Source: Clostridia bacterium
GTDB lineage: Bacteria > Bacillota > Clostridia > Oscillospirales > Acutalibacteraceae
DNA length: 64,000 nt
Direction of reading: 5' to 3'
Assembly (NCBI GenBank): GCA_017480115.1
Contig: JAFVBH010000080.1
Location: 1 to 64,000 of the forward strand
Of the stretch, positions 53,265-62,034 are shown in pieces; position 1 is the stretch's first letter; each line of letters starts with the position of its first letter. Both the position numbers and the translations under genes were made by a program. The notes under the pieces are model-generated. The model made no database searches and was not told where the DNA came from. It saw only the letters and a program-made list of their open reading frames with translations.

Positions 53265-54199
53265 CAGAGAAAATCCCTGTGATCGCAGTACTCGGTCCGA
53301 CAGCAAGCGGAAAAACCTCCCTTGCCGTCGCTATCGCCGCACGGTTTGACGGCGAGGTCGTCTCCTGCGATTCCATGCAGATATATAAGAATTTGTCCAT
53401 TGCCACTGCCAAGCCCACGGCGGAGGATATGCGGGGGATCCCGCATCATCTGATCGACTTTTTGCCGCCGTCGCAGGCGTACAGCGTCGCCGATTATGTG
53501 CAGGCAGCGCAGGCGGCGATACGGGATATTCACGCGCAGGGAAAAACCGTTGTGCTTTGCGGTGGTACGGGCTTATACGCCGACGCGTTGCTGGACGGTA
53601 TGTCCTTCGCCGCAATCGACGTTTCCGCCGAAAAACGGGCGGAAATCAGAAATTATTATGAAACAAACGGGCTGGCGGCGACGGTCGCCCGCCTTGCCGC
53701 GGCAGATCCCGCCGCGCCGGCGCAGATCGACGTCAACAACCCGAAACGGGCGCTGCGGGCGCTGGAAATCTGCGAGAGTACCGGCAGACCGCTGGCGGAA
53801 TACCGGCAGGCGAATCTGCCGTCGGATACCCCGTATCGCGTGCTGCGGCTGGTGATCGATTTCGCGGACAGAGAAGCGCTGTACGCGCGGATTCATCGCC
53901 GCGCGGAAATGATGCTGGACGCGGGGCTGATCGAGGAAACGAAAGCCTATTACGCGCTGCCGCAGGTGTCCACCGCCTCCCAGGCCATCGGCTATAAGGA
54001 ATTAAAGCCGTGGCTGGACGGAGAAGTCTCGCTGGAAACTGCGGTTGAAAATTTAAAAAAAGCGACAAGACATTATGCCAAACGGCAGCAGAGCTGGTTT
54101 CGCCGCAGTGACGACGCGGTGCGGCTGTATGCTGACCGGGAGGATATTACCGCAAGGGCATTTGCCCTGTGCGAGGATTTTCTGAAAGGGGACGTGTGA
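53261..54199 (+). CDS. miaA: tRNA dimethylallyltransferase
   Basis: 312 residues. Adds the dimethylallyl group to A37 of tRNA, giving the MiaB substrate. P-loop GPTASGKT (12-19), SCDSMQIYKNLSIATAKPTAED, GGTGLYADALLDG, and C-terminal QAIGYKEL and RHYAKRQQSWFRR are conserved. Coupled to mutL through an ATGA overlap, as in Firmicutes generally. Confidence 0.96.
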   Translation: MTEKIPVIAVLGPTASGKTSLAVAIAARFDGEVVSCDSMQIYKNLSIATAKPTAEDMRGIPHHLIDFLPPSQAYSVADYVQAAQAAIRDIHAQGKTVVLCGGTGLYADALLDGMSFAAIDVSAEKRAEIRNYYETNGLAATVARLAAADPAAPAQIDVNNPKRALRALEICESTGRPLAEYRQANLPSDTPYRVLRLVIDFADREALYARIHRRAEMMLDAGLIEETKAYYALPQVSTASQAIGYKELKPWLDGEVSLETAVENLKKATRHYAKRQQSWFRRSDDAVRLYADREDITARAFALCEDFLKGDV

Positions 54200-54200
54200 G

Positions 54201-55424
54201 TTGGAAAAGCGCAGAAAGACCGTGAAAATCGCGGCAATTCTCCTGCTTGTCGTCTTTGCCGCCGTGTTCTTGCTGTATCAGTTTTTTCACGCGGGAAAGT
54301 ATTCCGTAAAAACTGTGACAGCCCTGCGTACAGACATTTATGATACGGTGGAAACGACGATCTACGCTGTGCGGAAAGAATCCGTAATCACAAGTACTGT
54401 GGGCGGGTTTGTCGTTCCCTTGATAAAAAACGGCGACCGTGCCGCTAACGGGGATACGATCGCCGCTGTGTTCTCCGGGGAAGCCGCTGCCCAGTCTTAC
54501 GCTGCGTATCTGAAAGCGCAGGACGAGATCACTTATTATACCAGACTTTCCGGTTCTTCTCTGGCGCAGTATGCGGATGTTGACAAATTGACAAGCGATA
54601 CCTATCAGGCGATTTATGAAATGTCCGCCGCCGTGCATGCCGGTGATTTTGCGCAGGTATCCGCGCAGGCGCTGGCGCTGCGCTCCGCGATCACGTCCGG
54701 GCAGAACGCTGCGGGCGCCTCCTATGATTATTCCGATACGATCGCATCGCTGTATTCTCAAAGCGCCGCTTCTCTTTCCGCTGCGGGGCAGTATTCGTCT
54801 GTGATCGCCTCCGAGAGCGGTTATTATATCTCCGCATGCGACGGTTATGAAAATCTGGTCTCTTATGACGATGTCGCGTCTATGGACGTGGCTGCCATCG
54901 ATCAGGCAATCGCCCGTCCCCCGGTGGAGACAGCGCAGAGTACGATGGGTAAGTTGATCAATTCTTTTGACTGGTATTTCGTCTGTAATATCGACGCCGC
55001 TGCCGCAGGCAGGCTTTCGGTCGGCCGCCGCTATACCGTGGAGCTGCCGTATTCTTCTGCAGATGATTTCCGTGCGGAGGTGTACAAGATCAACGACACC
55101 GTGGACGGCAGAACGGCGGTTGTGTTCCGCGTGACCGCCATCAACGCGCCGCTTGCCTCGATCCGCACCGCTTACGCGTCGATCCGCCTGAAAAGCTACA
55201 GCGGCTACCGGATCCCCAACAGCGCGATCCGCATCGTGGACGGTGAGCGCGGGGTCTATATTCTCAGAAACAATCTCGTCAATTTCAGACGGATCGATAT
55301 ACTGTACAGCGATGATACATACTCCATCGTCGACAATGTGGACGGGCAGAGCTATTACATCAAGCTGTATGATGAAGTGATAACGGAAGGAACGGATTTG
55401 TATGACGGAAAACTTGTCGGTTGA
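54201..55424 (+). CDS. HlyD-like membrane-anchored adaptor protein
   Basis: 407 residues. One membrane span (about 10-28) then an extracytoplasmic region: a biotinyl-lipoyl-like hairpin (VGGFVVPLIKNGDRAANGDTIAAVFSG), a helical stretch of ~130 residues and a beta-barrel-like C-terminal part. It resembles HlyD/periplasmic-adaptor proteins that Clostridia encode just before yggS-sepF. No transporter gene is adjacent, so its partner is unknown. Start is TTG 54201 after AAAGGGG. Overlaps yggS by 23 bp. Confidence 0.75.
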   Translation: MEKRRKTVKIAAILLLVVFAAVFLLYQFFHAGKYSVKTVTALRTDIYDTVETTIYAVRKESVITSTVGGFVVPLIKNGDRAANGDTIAAVFSGEAAAQSYAAYLKAQDEITYYTRLSGSSLAQYADVDKLTSDTYQAIYEMSAAVHAGDFAQVSAQALALRSAITSGQNAAGASYDYSDTIASLYSQSAASLSAAGQYSSVIASESGYYISACDGYENLVSYDDVASMDVAAIDQAIARPPVETAQSTMGKLINSFDWYFVCNIDAAAAGRLSVGRRYTVELPYSSADDFRAEVYKINDTVDGRTAVVFRVTAINAPLASIRTAYASIRLKSYSGYRIPNSAIRIVDGERGVYILRNNLVNFRRIDILYSDDTYSIVDNVDGQSYYIKLYDEVITEGTDLYDGKLVG

Positions 55425-56127
55425 TCGGGTATTTTCCGATATTGAAGAAAATTATAAGGAGATTACCGCCCGTATCGCCGAGGCGGCGATTAAAAGCGGC
55501 AGACAGCCGACCGATATTCGTTTTATGGCGGTTACAAAGACCGTACAGCCGATGTTTATCGACCACGCGCTGTCGCTGGGTATCGGACTGGTCGGCGAGA
55601 ATAAGGTGCAGGAGCTGCTGGGAAAGCTGGAGATGTTTGACCGCTGCGGCGCGGAAAAGCACCTGATCGGGCATTTGCAGACCAATAAGGTTGCAAAGAT
55701 TCTGCCCCATGTATCCATGATCCAGTCCGTAGACAGCTACAAGCTTGCCGCCGCCATCGATAAAGCCGCCGAAAAGCTGGGCAGGCAGGCGGAAATTTTG
55801 CTGGAGGTCAACATCGGCGATGAGGAATCAAAAACCGGATTCCCGTTGGACGGATTTGAAGAGGAGGTCTGCAAAATCGCGGCGCTGCCCCACGTAAAGG
55901 TGCGGGGATTGTTGACGATCCCGCCTTTTTGCGAAAAAACCGAGGATTCCCGCAGATTTTTTTGCAAAGCACGCAAATTATCGGTTGACATACGGGATAA
56001 AAAAATAGATAATATAGATATGCATATTCTATCAATGGGTATGTCGTCGGACTACGCAGAGGCGATACTGGAGGGTTCCACCCTTGTGCGCATCGGTACG
56101 GCGCTGTTCGGCAGCAGACGTTATTGA
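55402..56127 (+). CDS. yggS: PLP homeostasis protein, YggS family
   Basis: 241 residues. PLP-binding alanine-racemase-fold protein; K46 in MAVTKTVQP holds the cofactor. HLIGHLQTNKV, LLEVNIGDEESKTGF, VRGLLTIPPF and MGMSSDYAEAI...VRIGTALFG are family signatures. It buffers free PLP and affects amino-acid pools. Located directly before sepF, as in most Gram-positives. GGAAGGAAC precedes ATG. Confidence 0.94.
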   Translation: MTENLSVDRVFSDIEENYKEITARIAEAAIKSGRQPTDIRFMAVTKTVQPMFIDHALSLGIGLVGENKVQELLGKLEMFDRCGAEKHLIGHLQTNKVAKILPHVSMIQSVDSYKLAAAIDKAAEKLGRQAEILLEVNIGDEESKTGFPLDGFEEEVCKIAALPHVKVRGLLTIPPFCEKTEDSRRFFCKARKLSVDIRDKKIDNIDMHILSMGMSSDYAEAILEGSTLVRIGTALFGSRRY

Positions 56128-56162
56128 TATATGGACAGGATAAAAAAATTGGAGGATAAAAA

Positions 56163-56657
56163 ATGAGCGTTTGGGATAAGATCAAGAATATCGTTACCGT
56201 ACCCGATGAGGACTACTACGACGAAGAGACCCCTGAGGAGGATATTCCCTCTTTCGACGATGTTGCAGACGAGGACGCGACCCGTGCCTATCGTCCCCGC
56301 GTGAAAGCTGCCCGTGAAACTGCGAGCCGCGTACGCGCTCCCCGTGACGACAGAAAGGTTGTTGATATTCATACCACAGCCAAGCTGCAGGTCGTACTGC
56401 GCACCCCCGAGCGGTTTGAGGACGCGATCGAGATCGCTGATGATCTGAATGAGAAGCGCACCGTCGTGCTCAATCTCGAAAAGTGTGACCGCGATTCCGC
56501 GCGGCGTCTTGTCGATTTCCTCAGCGGCGCCGCCTATGCCAACGGTGGGCAGCCTAAAAAGATCGCGCTGAATATTTATATTTTCACTCCCTATAACGTT
56601 GACGTTATGGGCGATCTGCTTGACGATCTGGAGAGCAGCGGCTATTTCTTCGGATAA
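56163..56657 (+). CDS. sepF: Cell division protein SepF
   Basis: 164 residues. N-terminal amphipathic membrane-targeting helix (MSVWDKIKNIV), an acidic linker, and the SepF core (TTAKLQVVLRTPERFEDAIEIADDLNEKRTVVLNLE...DFLSGAAYANGG). Anchors FtsZ to the membrane and aligns the ring. GGAGG precedes ATG. divIVA follows after 58 bp. Confidence 0.95.
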   Translation: MSVWDKIKNIVTVPDEDYYDEETPEEDIPSFDDVADEDATRAYRPRVKAARETASRVRAPRDDRKVVDIHTTAKLQVVLRTPERFEDAIEIADDLNEKRTVVLNLEKCDRDSARRLVDFLSGAAYANGGQPKKIALNIYIFTPYNVDVMGDLLDDLESSGYFFG

Positions 56658-56715
56658 GTCCCGCGCGACTGCATACGGTTGCAGATACCTATAACAGAAA
56701 AGGGGTATGTATACC

Positions 56716-58713
56716 ATGCTGACACCCGAACAGCTAAACAATCACAGCTTCCGTCTTAATGAGTTCGGCGGCTATGATTCCGATGAGGTCAACAGGTACT
56801 TCGGCGAGGTTATTGCGTCCTATAATCAGATGTACCGTGAAAACGGCGATCTGATTCGTAAAATATCTATTCTTGCCAATAAGGTGCAGGATTACCGCGC
56901 GGACGAGGATAATATTCGCAACGCGCTCATCAGCGCGCAGCGTTCCGCTGACGGTATCATTAAAGACGCTCAGGGGCAGGCGGTTGCCATTATAGAAGAA
57001 GCGAACCGCCGCATGGACGATATTGTCAGCGGGCAGGACGGTATCGTCACTCGTGCCCAATCCGACGCGGATATGATTGTGTCGGACGCGCGCGTCAAAG
57101 CGGAAAATATCATTGCCGACGCGATGCAGAAGGCGGAGGAGCTCAATTTCACCGCCAACGCGGAGGGCGCCGAGCGCCGGAATCAGGCGAAGCAGGACAG
57201 TGAAAAGCTGTTGGACGATGCAAATAAAGAGGCGATGGAGATCATTGCCTATGCCCGCGCTGAGGCGGAGGAGATTAAGATCGCCGCAGAAATGGACGCG
57301 AAAACGCAGCGAGATACGGCGCAGCGGGACGCGGAGAGTATCCGTGCCGCGTCTGCGGAAGCGTCTGAATCGCTCGCAAACAGTAAAACCGCGCATGATG
57401 CGCTGCTTGCCGAGATCAATACCGCAACCAAGGCGAAGGACGCCACTCTCGCGGCGCAGACGGCACTTGCCGCGCAGCGGGATAGTCTTGCTGCGGAAAA
57501 AGCGGCGCTTATCACAGAGATCGAAAGTCTTTCCGCGGAGAAGGCAGCGTTGCTTGCCGCCATTGCCGCCGCTTCGGCGGCGCAGTCTGCGGCGATACCG
57601 GACGTACCGGAAGAAGCGCCTGCCGAGAACGTCTCCTTCCCGGAACAGGCAGCTGCGGCGCCGACGGAGATTGCCGATACGCCGGAAACAACAGCCGTTT
57701 TGGAGGAAGTCCCCGACGAGGAGAATATTCCCGCCGCAGAGGAGATTCCCGTGTCCGTGGACGATGATTTTGATGATTTCTCTTTTGATGATACAGAAGT
57801 GCTGCCGGACGACGGTTTTATAGATGATACCAACGATGTTGTGCCTGTTCCTGTGATTGCGGAGCCGGCGGCAACGGAAATCCCGGCGGCGGATGTTTCT
57901 GCTCAGGAGCCTGACGAACAGCGGGAGGCGTCTACGCAGGTCGATGCTGCGCCTGTGGACGGGCAAAACGTACCGGAGAGCGATCCGACGGGGATGGAAA
58001 CCGACGATGCTGCGTCTTTGCCGGAGCCTGCTGCTGCGGAATCGCCGGATAATGCCGAGTCTGCGGAAGAAACGCCCGGTGAGTTTGTCGTGCATATCAA
58101 TACCGATGATTTCGGCGATTACGACGCCGACGGTTTTGATGATTTCGGCGACGGCACGGCTGATGATTTCCATTTTACCGGTTACGACGCGGCGGCGGAT
58201 TTCATCGAAGATGATTTTTCAACCGCGGACGCAGATGCGGAATTTGTGCCTTACGAGGACGAAAACGGCGCGCCGGACGATGTTGCCGACGCGATGTATG
58301 ACGTGGTCAGCGCCGATATGTCTGTAGACATTCCCGTTGATACGCCCGCAGCGGAAGCTGCGTTTGACGCTATGGTCACGCCTACGGCGGAAGCTGTTCC
58401 CACGGCAGACGGGGAGGACGGCTTTGATAGCTTTGACGACCTCGCGGAGAATGACGGCTTTGATAGTATTGTCGACACGGCGCCGCAGAACGATATACTC
58501 CATGGCAATGCGTTCGGACAGGCGAACGACGGTGGAATTCTGACCGATCTTGACGACGCGGAGGCTGACCCAGACAGTTTTTATATCGATTTCAGCCTGT
58601 TTGAAAATGAACCGACCGATGTTCCCGCGCAGCCGGCGGAAGCGCCTGCGCAGGCGCCGTCCGGGCAGCAGCACAGCGGAAAAAAATCCCGTAAAAACAG
58701 AAAGCATAAATAA
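56716..58713 (+). CDS. divIVA: DivIVA-domain protein with long acidic tail
   Basis: 665 residues, several times the usual DivIVA length (about 160-250). The N-terminal DivIVA domain (MLTPEQLNNHSFRLNEFGGYDSDEVNRYF..., about 1-60) senses membrane curvature at poles and septum. Residues 60-290 are Ala/Glu-rich coiled coil. From about 290 to 650 the chain is Asp/Glu/Pro/Ala-rich with repeated short DDF, DDFDDF and DGFDDF motifs and looks disordered. It ends in a basic stretch (KKSRKNRKHK). ATG 56716 is used because AAGGGG fits it better than ATG 56707. lspA starts 1 bp after the stop. Confidence 0.88.
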   Translation: MLTPEQLNNHSFRLNEFGGYDSDEVNRYFGEVIASYNQMYRENGDLIRKISILANKVQDYRADEDNIRNALISAQRSADGIIKDAQGQAVAIIEEANRRMDDIVSGQDGIVTRAQSDADMIVSDARVKAENIIADAMQKAEELNFTANAEGAERRNQAKQDSEKLLDDANKEAMEIIAYARAEAEEIKIAAEMDAKTQRDTAQRDAESIRAASAEASESLANSKTAHDALLAEINTATKAKDATLAAQTALAAQRDSLAAEKAALITEIESLSAEKAALLAAIAAASAAQSAAIPDVPEEAPAENVSFPEQAAAAPTEIADTPETTAVLEEVPDEENIPAAEEIPVSVDDDFDDFSFDDTEVLPDDGFIDDTNDVVPVPVIAEPAATEIPAADVSAQEPDEQREASTQVDAAPVDGQNVPESDPTGMETDDAASLPEPAAAESPDNAESAEETPGEFVVHINTDDFGDYDADGFDDFGDGTADDFHFTGYDAAADFIEDDFSTADADAEFVPYEDENGAPDDVADAMYDVVSADMSVDIPVDTPAAEAAFDAMVTPTAEAVPTADGEDGFDSFDDLAENDGFDSIVDTAPQNDILHGNAFGQANDGGILTDLDDAEADPDSFYIDFSLFENEPTDVPAQPAEAPAQAPSGQQHSGKKSRKNRKHK

Positions 58714-58714
58714 T

Positions 58715-59239
58715 ATGTCTCAGAATAAAGTAAAAAAAATGGGCAGAGCACCGCGACTTATCATCGAATCAGTCGCGGCTGTCCTGCTTTTTATCGCAGA
58801 TCTTCTGATAAAATCATGGGTCAAACGCGTGGTCCCCACCCGCGGCGACATTGTGCTGTTTCGGAATATCCTGAGCCTGCGCTTTGTGAAAAATACCGGT
58901 GCGGCGTGGGGATTGTTCAACGATAACACAGTGCTGTTGTCTGTTGTCGTGGGCGCGGTGCTGATCGCCATGGCAGTTTATCTCGTGATAGACAAAGACC
59001 CCATGCCGTTAAAGCAGGGCTGTCTGGTGCTGATTTTTTCCGGCGGCGCGGCAAACCTTGTCGATCGCCTGCTGAACGGCTTTGTGACGGACTATATTTC
59101 CTGTGATTTTATCAATTTCCCCGTATTTAATTTTGCGGACTGCCTGATCGTTGTCGGCTGCATCGTGCTGATTCTCTATCTGCTTTGGGATACGGTGCGG
59201 GACGCGCGTCGGAAAAAAGCGGCGAGCGCCGATGGATAA
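58715..59239 (+). CDS. lspA: Lipoprotein signal peptidase
   Basis: 174 residues, four membrane spans. Cleaves the signal peptide of prolipoproteins after lipidation. Catalytic Asp pair in GGAANLVDRLLNG and FNFADCLIVVG; KNTGAAWGLF is also typical. A basic N-terminal tail of ~15 residues precedes the first span. The start lies one base past the divIVA stop with no clear SD, so expression probably depends on upstream translation. Overlaps rluD by 8 bp. Confidence 0.94.
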   Translation: MSQNKVKKMGRAPRLIIESVAAVLLFIADLLIKSWVKRVVPTRGDIVLFRNILSLRFVKNTGAAWGLFNDNTVLLSVVVGAVLIAMAVYLVIDKDPMPLKQGCLVLIFSGGAANLVDRLLNGFVTDYISCDFINFPVFNFADCLIVVGCIVLILYLLWDTVRDARRKKAASADG

Positions 59240-60155
59240 GCTGGAATTTTTGGCGGACGACGAATACGCGGGGACCCGCGTCGATAAGGCAGTCAGTATG
59301 TTTGAACCGTCCCTGTCCCGCAATGCCGTGCAGAAGCTGCTGGAAAAAGGTCTGATCCGTGTAAACGGCGGCACGCCGTCTAAAAACTATAAGCTGAAAT
59401 TCGGCGATAAGCTGTTGATCGACTTGCCCGATCCCTCGCCGACGGAGATCAAAAAGGCAAATATCCCGTTGGACATCGTCTATGAGGACGGTGATTTACT
59501 GGTCGTCAACAAGCCTAAGGGCATGGTGGTGCACCCCGCGCCCGGGCATTATGACGATACGCTGGTGAACGCGCTGATGCATTACTGCGGCGATTCTCTG
59601 TCCGGTATTAATGGGGAAATTCGCCCCGGAATCGTCCATCGGATCGATAAGGATACCGGCGGGCTGTTGATGGTCGCGAAAAATGACGCCGCCCATATCG
59701 CGCTGGCGGAGCAGATCAAAGCCCACAGTTTTAAGCGGGAGTACCGCGCTGTGGTGATCGGCAACTTGAAGGAAGACGTGGGCGTGATCGACCGTCCCAT
59801 CGGCAGAAACCCCTACGACCGAAAAAAACAGTGTATCAACGGTGTCAGCGCGCGGGAGGCGGTCACGCGGTACGCGGTGCTGGAACGCTATCGTTATTTC
59901 TGCAACGTGAAATGTGTGCTGGAAACGGGCAGAACCCATCAAATCCGCGTACATATGCAGTCCGTCGGGCACCCCGTGGCGGGCGATATAGTCTACGGCG
60001 GAGAAAAAAACGATTTCGGGCTCAGAGGGCAATGTCTGTTTGCCGCCGTGCTGGGCTTTGTACACCCCACAACAGGGAAGTATATGGAGTTTGAAGCCCC
60101 GCTTCCCCGGTGGTATGCCGATTTTTTAACAAGAATCAAAAAATCAAACTGGTAA
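59232..60155 (+). CDS. rluD: Pseudouridine synthase, RluA/RluD family
   Basis: 307 residues: S4 domain (about 14-70) and catalytic domain with D139 in HRIDKDTGGLLMVAK, plus GRTHQIRVHMQSVGHPVAGD. Modifies uridines in 23S rRNA (helix 69 in RluD proper). Follows lspA as in Bacillus (lspA-ylyB). Whether it is RluD or another RluA-type enzyme cannot be settled by sequence alone. Confidence 0.92.
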   Translation: MDKLEFLADDEYAGTRVDKAVSMFEPSLSRNAVQKLLEKGLIRVNGGTPSKNYKLKFGDKLLIDLPDPSPTEIKKANIPLDIVYEDGDLLVVNKPKGMVVHPAPGHYDDTLVNALMHYCGDSLSGINGEIRPGIVHRIDKDTGGLLMVAKNDAAHIALAEQIKAHSFKREYRAVVIGNLKEDVGVIDRPIGRNPYDRKKQCINGVSAREAVTRYAVLERYRYFCNVKCVLETGRTHQIRVHMQSVGHPVAGDIVYGGEKNDFGLRGQCLFAAVLGFVHPTTGKYMEFEAPLPRWYADFLTRIKKSNW

Positions 60156-60168
60156 AGGAGTGTTGATT

Positions 60169-61014
60169 ATGAACGCTGCGCTTGAAAAAGAGCTGAAGAT
60201 CAAAGCGCTTCATATTCGCAAGGGTGTCATTGAGGGCACCTATCATGCAAAATCCGGGCACCCGGGCGGTTCGCTCTCCATAGCGGAGATCATGGCGTAT
60301 CTCTATTTTGCGGCAATGCAGGTCGATCCCGCAAATCCGAAAAACGAGAATCGCGACCGTTTCGTGCTTTCCAAGGGGCACGCGGCGCCCGCGCTGTACG
60401 CGACGCTGGCGGAGAAAGGCTTTTTCCCTGTGGAGGAGTTGAAAACACTTCGTAAATCCGACGCAAGATTGCAGGGACACCCAAATATGAACTATATCCC
60501 CGGCGTGGATATGAGTACCGGTTCGCTCGGGCAGGGAATCTCCGCCGCCGCGGGTATGGCGCTGGGAGCAAAGCTGTCCGGCAAGGATTACCGCGTTTAC
60601 GCCGTGCTGGGCGACGGTGAAATTGAGGAAGGACAGGTTTGGGAAGCTGCCATGTTTGCCGCAGCCAAGCATCTGGACAATCTTGTCGCGTTTGTGGATA
60701 ATAACAATCTGCAGATCGACGGCACGGTGGCGGAGGTCAATTCCCCCTATCCGATCCCCGAAAAATTTGCCGCTTTCGGTTGGAACGTGGTCGAGATCGA
60801 CGGGCATTCCTATGCGCAGATCGAGGCGGCGCTGGAAAATGCAAAAGCCTGCAAGGACAAGCCCACCGCGATCATTGCAACGACCGTGAAGGGCAAGGGC
60901 GTCTCCTTTATGGAGGATAAGGTCAACTGGCACGGTGTTGCGCCCAAGCAGGAAGAATATACCGCCGCAATGGCGGAGCTTGACAAAGCGTTAGCAGAAG
61001 TGGAGGCGGAATAA
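60169..61014 (+). CDS. Transketolase, N-terminal (TPP-binding) subunit
   Basis: 281 residues. The split form of transketolase: this half binds the TPP diphosphate. SGHPGGSLSIAEIMAYLYF, LSKGHAAPALYATLAEKGFF, MSTGSLGQGISAAAGMALG and the GDGEIEEGQVWEA...DNNNLQIDG TPP motif are intact. Interconverts C5, C6 and C7 sugars with the C-terminal subunit encoded next. ATG 60169 follows AAAGGAG by 8 bases. Confidence 0.94.
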   Translation: MNAALEKELKIKALHIRKGVIEGTYHAKSGHPGGSLSIAEIMAYLYFAAMQVDPANPKNENRDRFVLSKGHAAPALYATLAEKGFFPVEELKTLRKSDARLQGHPNMNYIPGVDMSTGSLGQGISAAAGMALGAKLSGKDYRVYAVLGDGEIEEGQVWEAAMFAAAKHLDNLVAFVDNNNLQIDGTVAEVNSPYPIPEKFAAFGWNVVEIDGHSYAQIEAALENAKACKDKPTAIIATTVKGKGVSFMEDKVNWHGVAPKQEEYTAAMAELDKALAEVEAE

Positions 61015-61015
61015 G

Positions 61016-61963
61016 ATGGCAGACGCAGTAAAAACAGCCACGAGAGACGCTTACGGAAAAGCTCTTGTAGAGCTGGGTGAAAAAAATGATAAAATTCTCG
61101 TTATGGACGCCGACCTATCTGCGGCGACCAAAACGGGCATGTTCCGCTAGGCATTCCCCGACAGATTTATTAACGCCGGCATCGCCGAGGGGAATATGAT
61201 GGGCGTTGCCGCCGGGCTTGCCTCGGCGGGCTATACGGTATTCGCCAGTTCCTTTGCCATGTTTGCCGCAGGCAGAGCCTTTGAGCAGGTGCGCAATTCC
61301 ATCGGTTATCCCCATCTGAATGTGAAGATCGGCGCGACCCACGCGGGTATCTCCGTCGGTGAGGACGGCGCCAGCCATCAGTGCTGCGAGGACATTGCGC
61401 TGATGCGCTCCATCCCCGGCATGGTCATTTTCAATCCCGCCGACGCGACCGAAGCAAGGCAGTGCGTCCTTGCCGCCGCTGCCCATGACGGCCCGGTCTA
61501 TATGCGATTCGGCAGACTTGCCGTACCGGTACTGTTTGACGACAGCTATAAATTTGAGATCGGCAAGGGCGTATATCTGAAAGAGGGCGCCGACGTTACC
61601 ATCATCGCAACAGGTCTGCCGGTCGGCGCGGCGCTGGAGGCGGCGCAAGCGCTTGCGAATGAAGGGATCTCCGCCGCCGTCGTCAATATGGCGACGATCA
61701 AACCGATCGACCGTGAGATCATTGTTGACGCGGCAAAGAAAACCAGCTGTATCGTCACTGCGGAAGAACACAATATTATCGGCGGCCTCGGTTCCGCAGT
61801 CGCGGAGGTTGTTTGCGAGACCGTGCCGGTACCGGTCGTCCGCTGCGGCGTGGAGGACGTTTTCGGCAAGTCCGGCCCCGCATTGGAGCTTCTGGATATT
61901 TTCGGCTTAAATGCCGCAGGGATTACGGCAAAGGCGAAAATCGCCCTTGCGCTGAAGAAATAA
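61016..61963 (+). CDS. Transketolase, C-terminal subunit, interrupted by an in-frame TAG
   Basis: 315 codons in one frame, with a single TAG at codon 45 (61148-61150). The text around it is [36 protein letters not shown]; the family has Lys at this place (KKAFPDRF type), one base away (AAG to TAG). The rest is intact: catalytic Glu58 in GIAEGN, pyrimidine-binding GATHAGISVGEDGASHQ, and the C-terminal domain to residue 315. If translation restarted at ATG 61196 (GAGGGG upstream) the product would lack Glu58. So the gene is either dead, read through by an amber-decoding tRNA, or carries a sequence error. It starts one base after the N-terminal subunit. Confidence 0.85.
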
Positions 61964-61981
61964 ACTGTTTTATACCAAAAT

Positions 61982-62034
61982 CAAAGGGACTGCAGCAAAT
62001 TTCCGAAAAATCTGTTGCAGTCCCTTTGGTTTTT
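61982..62034. terminator. Bidirectional terminator between transketolase and CmpB-like gene
   Basis: A 16-bp stem CAAAGGGACTGCAGCA (61982-61997) with TGTTGCAGTCCCTTTG (62013-62028), one G-U pair, followed by TTTTT on the plus strand. It touches the stop codon of the minus-strand gene. Confidence 0.85.

Noticed and set aside
56734..58173. Minus-strand Arg-rich frame (479 residues) opposite divIVA
   Set aside because: It is the complement of an Ala/Glu/Asp-rich coding sequence, so Arg/Gly richness is expected; no domain is seen.
61196..61963. Transketolase C-terminal gene starting at ATG 61196
   Set aside because: Despite a GAGGGG upstream, it would remove catalytic Glu58 and the family N-terminus, which is fully readable upstream of the TAG.
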